This document shows, piece by piece, positions 32,200 through 42,904 of a DNA stretch of 64,000 bases (position 1 is the first letter of the stretch; every line of letters starts with the position of its first letter). This DNA is from Candidatus Altimarinota bacterium. GTDB lineage: Bacteria > Patescibacteriota > Gracilibacteria > Absconditabacterales > Absconditicoccaceae. The stretch is from the NCBI GenBank assembly GCA_021734475.1, contig JAIPIU010000005.1, forward strand, positions 48,223 through 112,222. Direction: 5' to 3'. A program made the translations under genes and the position numbers. The notes below the pieces were generated by a model. The model was not told the DNA's origin and did not search any database. It was given only the letters and a program-made list of their open reading frames with translations.

Positions 32200-33225
32200 T
32201 TAAACCCAGCATTGAGGATCCTTCTTTAATAAATTACCATAATATCAATATGTAACAGCCGGACATCATCTACATATATTGTTTAATTCACATCATTTAC
32301 ATCAATTTACAAAATTCATTTCAAGTATTTGTGAAACTATTTTATTGTTTTTATAAATATCAATTAAATCATCTTTTATTATATTTCAAACTTTAATAGG
32401 TAATTTTCTACACACATAGATATCTCAATTTTCTATAATTGAAAGATGTCTATAAACCATTCAACACCCGTTAACTTTATCATTAATATCTATTTTCAAT
32501 CTATTTGCTTGAAAATAAAGAAGGCTTCGAAGATGATCTTTTTTTCAAATAGTTAATTTTTTTCAATCTTCTTTAATTTTGTTTTCTATATTTAAAACAT
32601 CTAATAATATATTCTTAAAATCATTGTCATTTAACGTAATATTATCTTTAGCTTTTCATATAGGAATAACTCTCACAAAATCAAATCTAGAAAGATTTGT
32701 ATTATATGCAAGAAATTTAATTAAAGGAATTAGTTGATCAATATTTAATTTAGATAAGGTCATATTAACTAATGTATATATTCATCTTTTTTCCAATCTA
32801 TTTATAGCATCTATAACTCAATTAAAAGTTCATGTTCATCTTATTTGATCATGAACTTTTTCTAATCATTCTATACTTAATTGATAAAATTTTATTCAGT
32901 TTTTGTATAACCTATTTATATTTACATCGTTCAAAAAATGATAATTTCAAAATATAGAAACATCTATATTATTTTTCTTTGTATGTAAAATAATATCCCA
33001 AAAATTTTGGTGTAAAAAAGGATCTCATCATGTATAATATATTTTTCACTTTATTCAAAAATAAGATAAAAATCTTTTATAATTATCTAATGCTTTGTGA
33101 AAATCAGACATATTTATTGAAACTGGCTTAGAAAAATCAACATAACAATGTTTACATCTCAATTGACAATTATTAGTTATGTGCCGCTGTAGAGTAAAAA
33201 TATCAAATGGCTTATTTTTTTGCAT
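32200..33225 (-). CDS. Radical SAM/SPASM protein (third of the cluster)
   Basis: 341 residues. C20-Q-L-R-C24-K-H-C27 at the N-terminus, Y-T-G-G-D-P near 67, and a C-terminal SPASM-type region: C-G-M-V-Y-R, then D-I-Y-V-C-R-K, and finally C-K-G-C-E-L-N-N-I-C-R-G-C. SPASM enzymes carry extra iron-sulfur clusters and commonly modify peptides. The start overlaps the end of the preceding gene by 14 bases, so translation is coupled. Confidence 0.85.
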
Positions 33226-35149
33226 TTGTTAAATATTTATGACGAGTTAAAATAAACGACTTATGTTTATTAAAATATTTTTTTATTTTATCTAAGTAAT
33301 ATTCTTTCTTATCTAAAAAATCTGGTATTATTGGAGCAATATTTAACATATTTGCTAATACATCGAAACTTTCATATATTTCTTCAAATTGAAATTCTTT
33401 TTCATATAAGATATTAAATCATTGCTTAATTAGCTTATCTCTATACGAGGAGACACTTTCATGATATGGAAATCAAAACATTTCTTTTAATTCTTTTCAA
33501 TCGTTTTCTCAATTTGTGAAATTTATAAAATTTCAAGAATCTTTTAATACTCTAAATATTTGATTAAGATTATCTGGAGCCAACCTTTTTATAATAAGAT
33601 TAAATGTTTGATCTTTAAAACTAAGCTTATTTATATCTTCTTTTTTAAAAACAATATTATTATAAATTTCACAGTTTTTTTTTGCAACTTTTAACATATT
33701 TTTGGAAAAATCTACAGAAATTATATTTTTTCACAATTTTCATAAAGTTTTAGGAACTATTCAAGTTCCAGTTCAAATCTCTAAAGTTAAATCAGAATTT
33801 AATAAATAATTATGTATTAATCAATAAAAATCTTTATTTCATTTTTCTCATTTTATCACAATTCAATGTCATATTTTTGATATAAATTTATCTCTAAATA
33901 TAGCTGAATCATTATAAAATTTATGATCATCTATGTTATATATGTTTTTGTATGTATATGGATCTTCTGATTTTATTGAATTTGATATTCAATATGCTCT
34001 TGCCTGACATCAGCTATTTTCATTTGATTTATTTATTCTAATATCATTAAGTAATTTATTATTTTTTCGTAAAGATTTAAAAGAATCTTTATATATATTT
34101 CATATATTAACCTCACTAAAGAATGGACAAGGAAGCACATCTCATTTTTCAGTTATTGCACAAGTAAGTACTCACGCAGGACAAAATATTTTAAAAACAT
34201 CTGGTTTACCTTCTTGACCATCTCACATATTTATTAGAAACATTGTTTCTCATATGATTGACATTTTTCAGCTGTATTCTTCTTTTTTTCTAGAAAAAAT
34301 CTCTATATAAGACTTTAATAAATCTTTATTATTATAATATTCTACATCAAGAGTCTTTCATTGTCATTGTGGAACAAGCGTATTTGTTTTGTGTCAACTT
34401 GCTCACAATCTAAATGAAAAATCTATTATATTTGAATAATCTTCGATGGTCTGATTAATTAGAGTTGTTACTATGGTAAATTCTATTCCTACCTTTTTTA
34501 TTATTTCTAAATTTTTTATCATAATTGAATATGAATTTTTAGATCATCTAATGTAATCGTGATACTTAGCATCTGCAGAATCTAATGAAATATGTAATTG
34601 TCTAACTCAAAATTCATACATTTTTTTTGCGATTTTATCATTTCGTAATATAAGATTTGTAGACATTGTAACTTTAATTCATTTAGATGATATATATTCT
34701 ATAACATCAAACAATCATTTATATAATAACGGTTCTCATCATGATATATTAATATTAAATATTTTCATATCTGATAATTCATCTATAAGTTTCTTTATTT
34801 TTTTAAAATCAATATCCAAAGATCATTTATCTACCCTATGACAATGCTTACATCTTAAATTACATTTATTGGTTATCTGTATGGTTACATTTAATGGAGC
34901 AGATATAAAATCATCTGATCAGAATTCTTCATTTGAAAATTTTTCATTATTATCTACTCATTCTATAAGTCATTGTCATTGAAGATAATTTATCAAACTT
35001 AAATTTGATGAATCTATTATTCAATTTTTACTTATATAATCAGAAATAGTTTTTCAATATGTTATAAATTTATTTGATACTGGATGTAACAGCATAAAAC
35101 TATTTTTTTCATTTCTTCGTATTATGTTCTCTTTTATTCTATAATACAT
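33212..35149 (-). CDS. Radical SAM protein fused to a class I methyltransferase
   Basis: 645 residues in three parts. Residues 1-65 look like a PqqD-type peptide-recognition domain (FMLLHPVSNKFITYG, ISKNGIIDSSNLSLINYL). Radical SAM core: C96-N-L-R-C100-K-H-C103, I-S-G-G-E-P near 145, then a SPASM-like C-P-A-G-V-L-T-C and L-P-C-P-F-F near 330-350. From about 450 a Rossmann methyltransferase: L-E-I-G-T-G-T-G, then I-S-V-D-F-S and a D-x-x-F-N-L-I-I strand. One chain could thus perform radical chemistry and SAM-dependent methylation. Two bases separate it from the upstream enzyme. Confidence 0.83.
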
Positions 35150-35151
35150 AT

Positions 35152-36462
35152 TTATATATTTACAACACATAAAGGATCTGTAGCGTCTAATTTTTTATAT
35201 CTTAGATATGACGTTGCTCTACAACCTCACCTACATAAATCTAAAAAATCACAATTAGAACATTTTCAAGTAATCTTATCAATATTTCTTATTTTGTTCA
35301 TAATATCAGATTTTGATCGTATATCCAATAATGACTGTTCTTTTATATTTCAGCAACAAAGTTCTTTATGATTCATATATGAACATGGATAAACATTTCA
35401 ATATGAATCTATTCAACATGTAGTTCTAGATGCGGGACATCAATAATGATTATCTGGCATCCAATCTATATTTTTAATATCTGGTTTTAATATATTCTGA
35501 TAAATTATTATTTTCATATCATCTTTTAAATGAGATTGTTTATATTTAATAATATTTTTATAAATATTTTTATATTCATTTAATGATAGCTGCAAATCTA
35601 ATACATTTGATGATCATCTTCAAGTTTCCATCAACGGAGATACTTTAAAGTAATTTACTCATAAATTCTTACATAATTTAATAATATTTATTATATCATC
35701 CTTATTATGTTTCATTAAAACAGTATTAACTGATAGAACAAATCACGCTTCTATCAATTTATTTATTGCAGATATAACTTTATTAAAATCTGATTTTCTT
35801 CTTATTTTTTCATAAATATTTTTATGTGAACCATCTAAACTTATTTGAATAAATTTTATTCACGTCTTTTTTAGTTTTTTAATTGAATCATCATTTATCA
35901 AAATTCAATTTGTTGTCATTTCAATAGTTAATCATTTTGATATAGCGTAATATAAAGTTTTATAAATATCTTTATATATCATAGGTTCTCATCATCATAT
36001 ATTCAAAAATTCCACTCATCTATCTATTAATTCATCGATTGTGTTTTTTATTTCATTGAAATCTAATCATTTGAATCATTTGATCATGGAAGCTGAATAA
36101 CAATGAATACACTCTAAATTACATAATTGAGTAAGTTCTCGATAAACCGTTCTAGGAAAACTTAAGCAATCCTCTGTTATAAAATTATTTTCTATAAGTT
36201 TTAATTTCGAATTAATATTACTTGAAGAATAAATAATTATTCATTTTTTCAATAATATATTTATAAATTGTCTTATTTCTTTTTCTCATAATTGATTAGA
36301 AAAATTATTTATCAATAAATTCATATTTGATCAATTTATATGATTTAGTATTTCTTTAAATTTTACTCAAAATGAAAATCTATTTCAATCCAATGTAAGT
36401 AATAATATTCAAAAATGTTCTACTCTAGCTATTGTGTTTTTCTTAAAAAATAGTTTATCCAT
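35152..36462 (-). CDS. Radical SAM/SPASM peptide-modifying enzyme with N-terminal RRE-like domain
   Basis: 436 residues. The N-terminal 90 residues fit a PqqD-like precursor-recognition element (ARVEHFGILLLTLDGNRFSFG, INGSNMNLLINNF, IRQFINILLKKGIII). Core motif C114-N-L-E-C118-I-H-C121, then N-I-G-G-G-E-P near 160, all three glycines UGA. C-terminal SPASM: C-G-I-D-S-Y-G-N-V-Y-P-C, C-C-G-N-I and C-S-N-C-D-F-L-D-L-C-R-G-G-C. This matches PqqE/MftC-type enzymes that crosslink or rearrange ribosomal peptides. Overlaps the HExxH gene by 8 bases. Confidence 0.88.
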
Positions 36463-37087
36463 TTTCTGTTAAATAACCTGCTAAATTATTTTTTATATTA
36501 ATTTGTTTTTTATCGTTGTCTATGTTTTTATCTATAAAATCTATCAATCAATCTATTTCTCAATCTTTATAAAATCATAAGAACGTATTGTAAAATTTTT
36601 TTGAGTAAATAATCGCATATTTATGAAAATCGTCAGTTGATTTATCGTATTGAAAGTCATCTATATTTATTTTATCTTGCTCCAATATAAACATTCTTTC
36701 AAATAAAAAACATATAATTTCTTCTATAAATCTGTTTATGTTTTTGTTTTTTAAAATAAAATGAATAAATTCATGTAACAATATTCATAAATAAAATGAC
36801 TGAGATCTAGATGGTTGTCATAAAACAATAATTCAATTTTCTATATTTATTGCTCATAAAAAAAAATATTTTGGAAAAACCTCAACTTTAAAACAATAAT
36901 TAGTCTTTCAAAAGAAATTCTCTATAATTTGATTTATTTTATTTCAAGATTTATTTCGAATATTATTTAATTCTCTACACAAATTTTTTGAATCTCTCAT
37001 ACACGTGTTTAGATCTGTGTTTTTATTTAATATTGATTTAAAATATTTTAATCAGTCTTTATTTACTAAAAAAAATAAATTTATCAT
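36455..37087 (-). CDS. HExxH putative metalloprotease in the radical SAM cluster
   Basis: 210 residues. H105-E106-F-I-H109 in a helix (ILLHEFIHFIL), followed by a helix with R-F-I-E-E-I-I-C-F, where a Glu could be the third zinc ligand, as in gluzincin-type peptidases. No signal peptide. First gene after the peptide and its terminator, and overlapping the first radical SAM gene. A leader-peptide protease is the natural guess, but the family is not certain. Confidence 0.65.
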
Positions 37088-37100
37088 ATTTTATATGTTT

Positions 37101-37126
37101 ATAAAAAAGGAGGCTTTCGCCTCCTA
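37101..37126 (-). terminator. Intrinsic terminator / attenuator after the peptide gene
   Basis: On the minus strand a perfect GGAGGC-GAAA-GCCTCC hairpin is followed by six T, five bases after the peptide stop codon and 14 before the next start. Partial termination here would give more peptide transcript than enzyme transcript, as is usual in RiPP operons. Confidence 0.85.
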
Positions 37127-37130
37127 ATTT

Positions 37131-37250
37131 TTAATCTCAACAACCACTAAATTGTCGAGATTCAGCCTCATAATAATCTTTTACAATTTCCTGATCTTCT
37201 TTTTCTTTTACTTCACACACCTTTTCATTGTTTAATAACTTTTCTTCCAT
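37131..37250 (-). CDS. Putative RiPP precursor peptide
   Basis: 39 residues: an acidic, lysine-rich leader-like part starting MEEKLLNNEKVCEVKEKE and a tail KDYYEAESRQFSGCGD, with the penultimate Gly encoded by UGA. It has one Cys in the leader (residue 12) and one near the end (37). Size, charge pattern, position ahead of a terminator and four radical SAM enzymes all fit a ribosomal precursor peptide. The Tyr-Tyr-Glu and Cys near the C-terminus are the obvious modification sites. No match to a named family is recognised; PqqA and mycofactocin precursors are only loose analogies. Confidence 0.72.
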
Positions 37251-37275
37251 TTTTTTTATATTATGAAATAAAGAT

Positions 37276-37309
37276 ATTATATACATAAAGAATATATCTC
37301 ATAAGTCAA
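37276..37309 (-). promoter_or_regulatory. Candidate promoter elements before the peptide gene
   Basis: On the minus strand TTGACT (37309-37304) and TATAAT (37281-37276) occur in the 87-base gap between the PheRS-like gene and the peptide. The spacing of 22 bases is longer than canonical, so a TATAAT with a weaker -35 (TTATGA, 17 bases away) is an alternative. It would give the peptide its own start. Confidence 0.35.
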
Positions 37310-37337
37310 GCTAATTTATTTTTAATACAAATAGAGA

Positions 37338-38678
37338 TTATCTTAATTTATATCAAAGTTCTTTTTCTATTTTATCTCTTATATTAAAATAAACAATATT
37401 TATTTCATCATTTGTTAATGTTCTTTCTAAAGACCTAAATGAGATCCTTATACATACAGATTTTTTATCATTTCAGAACTTCTTATCATTTTCAAATATA
37501 TCTATAACTTTTATTTCTTCTATAAGTCATCATGATATATCTCTTGCAATACCAGCTATATCAAACAAATCAGCTTCATTAATCAACTCCATTTTTCATG
37601 ATTTTTCCATTTCTTTCTTATCTTCTACAAACTTTATTTTTGATGTAATAAATGATATATCTTTTAGAACAGGAGGATAAACACTAACTTCTTTATATGG
37701 ATTAAGATTTCATCGTTGAGATGTTATTCTAGGGTCTTCACTCCAAAATATTCTTATATCTGGTACTTTTTTTAATGCCATCACTAATCTATCTAGTCAA
37801 AAGCCAAATGCTCGTCAATTATATTTATTTGGATCTAATCATAATTTTTCTAATACTGTTGGATGAACTACTCAAGCACCTAAAACTTCTAACCATTTTC
37901 ACTCGTACTCAACTTCAACCTCTAAACTATCTGTTGTATATGGAAAACTATCTTCATTAAATCTATATTTTGCATTTTCACCAAATAACGCTTTTATCGT
38001 ATTTCATAAAACTTCCTTTAAAGTATCTTGAGTTATTATTTCTTTATCTTTTTCTGTTATTCTAAGTCAATCAATTTGATGAAAACATTCATGATGTGTT
38101 TTATCAAGATTATCAACACGATATACTTTTCATCGAGATAATCCCTTTACTTCACCATTATTTTCTAATTTTTCTTTTCCTCATCAATTTAATAAATAAT
38201 GATACCACATAACTGATGTATGTGGTCTAAGTAACATACTATTTTTTTTATTAGTAGATTTATTTATAAAATAACTATCTGATGGTCTCCTAGCTACATG
38301 ATTTTCAGAGAAATTAAATAAATCGAAAGTTTCAAACTCTGAAACAATCTCAGGAACTTTAACATAATCAAATCAATTAAAAAATTGAGATGAAAGAATT
38401 TTATTTATTGTTAAATTTATTGGATGTCATTCTTTTTTTGACAAATCTGGCATAGAAAGTACTCTCAAAATACGATTATAATATGCAATTTCTCATGATG
38501 AAAGATTTCCACTTTTGATCTTTGTATTTATATAATTTATTCGCTCCGAATTATTAATAAAAACATCATTGGATAATATTTTAGATATTTCGTTATCTAA
38601 ATTAGAATCAAAATCTTTTTTTTTAGATTCATTGTTATCTGAGTTTAAAACATTAGCTGGATTTTTTTGATTAGTCAT
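37338..38678 (-). CDS. Mitochondrial-type single-chain phenylalanyl-tRNA synthetase-like protein
   Basis: 446 residues. The catalytic core follows PheS: V-Y-R-V-D-N-L-D-K-T-H-H-E-C-F-H-Q near 215, S-F-P-Y-T near 285, L-E-V-L-G-A-G-V-V-H and A-F-G-F-G-L-D-R-L-V-M-A. Unlike bacterial PheS, it continues into a C-terminal FDX-ACB anticodon-binding domain (S-F-R-S-L-E-R-T-L-T-N-D-E-I near 415), normally on PheT. This is the FARS2 arrangement of monomeric mitochondrial PheRS, also by length. Start MTNQ chosen; an upstream ATG would add 16 hydrophobic residues. Same strand as the RiPP-like operon and divergent from canonical pheS. Confidence 0.82.
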
Positions 38679-38916
38679 TTTGATGTAATTATATATATAA
38701 AAACAATATAACCAATAAGATATCACTAAATTTATAATATAATATACAAAGTGATATATTATATTATATATAAAAACATATATAATGTCAAGTTTAAATT
38801 TTATTTTAATTTAAAATTAAATAATTAAGAAAATATATTGAAAATAGTAGTTTTATATTTAAACATATTATGTTTTTATGTTAATGAATTAAATTTTTTA
38901 TATATTTTTGAAAATA

Positions 38917-39942
38917 ATGTTGGAAACTGCCAAAATATTAAAAGAAATTGATTGAGCCAAAAATTTGAAAGAATTGGAAATAGTTTTTGATAAATATTTA
39001 TGAAAAAAATGACTTTTGAATGAAGAATTTAAAAAAATGGCTACACTTAGTATAGAAGAAAAGAAAGAATATGGTAAAATACTATCTGACGCTAAACTTA
39101 CTCTAACTGAAACATATGAGAGTAAAGAGCAAATACTAAGCATAGATAGCATAAATGAGAAACTACGTGAAGATATAGTAGATATTTCTTTGGAAGGAAA
39201 AAAAGTAGAACAATGAAGTGAAAGCTTAGTGACAAAAGCTAGAAGAGATGCTGAAGAAATATTCAAATCTATGTGATTTTTTGTTGAATATGGTCATGAT
39301 ATGGTAACAAAATATGAAAATTTTGTTGCGGTTAATATCCCATTAACTCATCCTGCAACAGAAATGCATGATACTATCTATGTCACTGAAAAAGATAGCT
39401 GATGAGATAATTTAGTTATGAGAACACATACCTCTTCAATGCAAAATTATATGATAAAAAAATATTGAGTACCGTTGAAAATTATTGTTCCATGAAGGTG
39501 TTATAGATTTGACGAAATGGATTCTTCTCATGATACTGCTTTTTGGCAGGTTGAATGAATGGTTATAGATGAAAATATTTCTATTGGAGTCTTTAAATCT
39601 ATAATGTCTAAATTTGTATCTGCAGTATTCAAAGATAAGATAGAATTGAGAATTAGACCTGGTTTTTTTCCTTTTGTTGAGCCTGGTTTCGAAATAGATG
39701 CTGCTTGTCCTATATGTAAAGGTAAGTGATGTTGATTATGTAAAAATAGTGGACGAATAGAAATCATACCAGCGTGAATGATACATCCTAATGTATTGAA
39801 AGAAGCATGAGTAGATACTAATAAATATAGTGGGTTTGCCTTCTGAATGTGATTAACTAGAATAGCTGCTATAAAATATTGAATCAAGGACATAAGATAT
39901 TTTACCAATGGTGATCTAAGATTTGCAAAGAGTTTTAAATAG
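38917..39942 (+). CDS. pheS: Phenylalanyl-tRNA synthetase alpha subunit
   Basis: 341 residues, the normal bacterial PheS. N-terminal coiled-coil (about 1-90), then the class II core: H-P-A-T-E-M-H-D-T motif 1 region, R-T-H-T-S, motif 2 F-D-E-M-D-S-S-H-D-T-A-F-W-Q-V-E-G and motif 3 F-G-M-G-L-T-R-I-A. A four-Cys insert (CPICKGKGCGLCKNSG) near 265 fits the zinc-like variant of some PheS proteins. Makes Phe-tRNA together with PheT, which is not in this window. Confidence 0.93.
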
Positions 39943-39955
39943 AATTCTAACCAAC

Positions 39956-40097
39956 TGTCATTCCGGTGCTATTACGAAGTTGCAACCGGAATCTACTAAT
40001 TTAAATATTTAAGACTCCGGCCGCAAAAAAATCCTCAGTCTCGTCGCTCTACTCCTCGCCAGCTCCTTTACAAAAGGAGCACAATGCCGGAATGACT
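39956..40097. repeat. Long copy of the GTCATTCCGG repeat family
   Basis: Two nested palindromic halves: GTCATTCCGGTGC...TTGCAACCGGAATCT, then GACTCCGGCCGCA...TGCCGGAATGAC. Contains a GC-rich insert (CCTCAGTCTCGTCGCTC region). Lies between pheS and the His/Cys-tail gene. Confidence 0.75.
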
Positions 40098-40131
40098 AAA
40101 TAGACGTTTTAAAATTTAAACATTATAAAAA

Positions 40132-40392
40132 ATGAGTAAGCATAGTATTGAAGTAAGTAAAGAAGTACTAGATGAGTACATCAGATTAAAATGAGAAATC
40201 AACAAAATGTGATGACATGAAATTGACGATGATCAAGTAATGTCAGCTATGATATGAGGTTTTTTTGATTCATTGGAATATATGAAAAATGCAAATATAA
40301 AATGACATGAACATAATCATGAATGAGAATGTTGTGGTTGAGAAAAAAAGGATGATGATCACGAATGTTGTGGAGGATGACATTGTCATTAA
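40132..40392 (+). CDS. Small protein with His/Cys-rich metal-binding tail
   Basis: 86 residues with about 12 UGA=Gly. A helical N-terminal domain (SKEVLDEYIRLKGEINKMGG, ending in an amphipathic helix) is followed by a tail with H-E-H-N-H, C-C-G-G, D-D-D-H-E-C-C-G-G-G-H-C-H. The tail resembles metal-chaperone ends (e.g. SlyD or NifU-like), so Ni, Zn or Cu handling is likely. No named family. Followed by a strong terminator. Confidence 0.7.
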
Positions 40393-40410
40393 ATACAAAA
40401 AGATTTAATA

Positions 40411-40438
40411 AAAAAAACCCGCTATATAGCGGGTTTTT
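40411..40438. terminator. Bidirectional terminator
   Basis: Self-complementary CCCGCTATATAGCGGG flanked by A on the left and T on the right. It serves both the plus-strand gene ending at 40392 and pnp ending at 40452 on the minus strand. Confidence 0.88.
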
Positions 40439-40451
40439 GTATATCAAGAAA

Positions 40452-42581
40452 TTATATTTTCAATACTGCTATTTTACCATCATGATCTATTGATTTAATT
40501 TTCACTCTAATATTGGTTCAGATTTTGAAATGATTAGTTAATGGAGTTTCATATCTTTGTCATAGGTTGGATATATGACATAGTCAGAGTTTATTTTTTG
40601 GTAATTGAACAAATAAACCATAATCCTCTACTCTAGTGATTTTAGCATCAAATTCTTGACCAACTTCTAGATCTGTTACTATTTCTTTTATTATAGCTGT
40701 TGCTTTGTCTATCATAGCCTGATCTGGATGTGTCAAATAACATGTTCCATCATCATCAAAATCTATTTTGATACCATCACAATCTTCTATAATTTTGTTT
40801 ATCACATCTCATCATTTTCAGATAACTTCTTTGATTTTGTCTACAGCTACTTTGATTATAAATATTTTTGGCGCATATTCTTTTACACGATCATTTGGTT
40901 TAGCTATAGTTTCAAGCATAAAGTCCATAATTTCATTATATCCAGCTATAGATCTAGTAATAGTCTCATGGATAATATTCATAGGTAGTCATTTCAATTT
41001 TGTATCTAATTGTATAGCAGTTACACCATCACGTGTTCATGCTACTTTAAAATCCATATCTCATGTAAAATCTTCTGTTCACTGAAGATCATTTAAAATA
41101 GAATATTTTTCTATATTTTCATTGTCATCTAACTTAGTCATAAGTCACATTGCAATACCAGCAACAGGTTTTTTGATTGGTACTCATGCATCCATAAGAG
41201 AAAGAGTAGAACCACAAACAGATCACATTGATGTTGATCAACCTGATCATAAACATTCTGAAACAGTTCTGATACTATATGGAAACTCTTCTTTTGATGG
41301 AATCATAGGCATCAAAGCTTTCTCAGCTAGCTTACCATGACCGATTTCTCTTCTTCATACATATCTAATTGTATTGGCTTCTCATACTGAAAATGGAGGA
41401 AAATTATAATGATGAAAGTATCTTTGTTTTGTTCCATCATTTTCCATATCGTCATATATCAAATAATCTTTTGGTCATCATAAAGTAGTAGTTGTCATTA
41501 CTTGAGTATCTCATCTCCAAAAAAGACCTGTTCCATGTACTCTAGGAATGTTTCATACTTCACAATACAAAGATCTAATATCCAACTCTCATCTATCATC
41601 TAATCTTTTTTTGGTTTCTATAGTACGATTTCTAATAAAATATTTAACAACGTGAAATACTCACATTTTAACGCTACTCTCTGTGAAATCAGGTTCTTCT
41701 GCATTTTCTATTTTTTCATGACATAATTCCAAGACTTCATCATTATACTGATTGAATAAATTATTGAATGGAACTTTGGTATTACCAGTCAATGCATTTA
41801 ATTTATCTTCTGTTAAGATATTTGAAATGTAAGCGATAACAGATTCTGATGGTTTATTGAATATTACTTCTTGTGTTTGTATATCTAACTTAGATAAAAA
41901 TTCTGACTGTATATCACAGATTTTATCTATTTCTTTTTGTCAGATTTCAAATGCTTCTTGTAATATATTTTCTGGGACTTCTTTTGCTCCACATTCAATC
42001 ATATTAATAGAACCTTTTTTACCAGCAAGTAGTAGGTTAAATAAACTTAGTTCCAATTCTGCTTTGGTAGGATTTATAATATATTTATCTTCTATATATC
42101 ATATCTGAACAGCTCCGACTGGTCAATCAAAAGGTAGTCATGCAGCCATTACAGACAAAGAAGAACCAACTATAGTAGCAACATCCATCTCCATTTTTTG
42201 ATCAAAAGATAATGGAGTAATAGAAATCACAATGCTATTTATCATTCCTTTTGGAAACATTGGCCTCAATGCTCTATCAGCCATTCTAGCATATAATGTA
42301 GCTGCTTCACAAGCTTTCGCTTCTCTTCTTCTGTATACAGCACCAGCTATTCTACCAGCTGCAGAATAACTCTCTCTATAATCTATCATCAAAGGTAAAA
42401 AATCTGTACCTGGTCTTGGATTATTATCTATACAAGTAGTAAAAAGTAGAACATTTTCTCATAATTGAAGTCTAATAGAACTACCAGCTTGCATAGCTAA
42501 TTTTCATGTCTCAAAAGACATAGTTTTTCATTCCCACTCAAAGGAATGTTGTTTTAATTCAAATTGCTTTTTTGTTGTCAT
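40452..42581 (-). CDS. pnp: Polyribonucleotide nucleotidyltransferase (PNPase)
   Basis: 709 residues. Two RNase PH-like domains (the first with [10 protein letters not shown] and R-R-R-E around 65-90), then a helical linker. A KH domain follows ([22 protein letters not shown] near 570) and an S1 domain ([20 protein letters not shown] near 630). Degrades RNA 3' to 5' using phosphate and is part of RNA turnover. The end is 14 bases from the bidirectional terminator. Numerous UGA=Gly fall on conserved positions. Confidence 0.95.
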
Positions 42582-42685
42582 AAAAAATAGATAAGTTATA
42601 AAAAACGGTCTCTTTGTTTTGTCTATTGATTCAATTTAAGAAATTTAGTACTGAGTGAAACGAAGCAACTAAAAGCACAATATCA

Positions 42686-42776
42686 TCGTTATTCCGGCTT
42701 TAAATTTTGTAACCGAAATTTTAGATTTTAACTAGTAGATTCCGGTTGCAGTTACACAATAACACCGGAATGACAG
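42686..42776. repeat. Copy of the GTCATTCCGG repeat family
   Basis: ATTCCGGCTT at the left, then AGATTCCGGTTGCA and ACCGGAATGACAG at the right, in the 323-base gap between corA-like and pnp. The rest of that gap shows no gene. Confidence 0.7.
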
Positions 42777-42904
42777 TAAAAAGGTCTGTAGTTTTAGTTT
42801 CTTCGGCTCTTACTCAGATCAACAAAAACAAAGAACCATAAGTAAAATATATAATTATTTACAAAGAATACAACAGAAATTCTATATAAGAAAATACTAA
42901 TATT

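Noticed and set aside
37131..37250. The peptide as a PqqA or mycofactocin precursor
   Set aside because: No PqqB/C/D or MftD/E/F partners are present and the core motifs differ; only the general RiPP logic is shared.
37338..38678. A PEARL-type pathway using aminoacyl-tRNA to extend a peptide
   Set aside because: No LanB-like ligase is found in the window, so the PheRS-like gene alone does not support this.
38898..39266. Minus-strand frame of 122 codons within pheS
   Set aside because: Antisense shadow of the PheS coiled-coil region; Ser/Phe-rich translation typical of the reverse of Lys/Glu-rich coding sequence.
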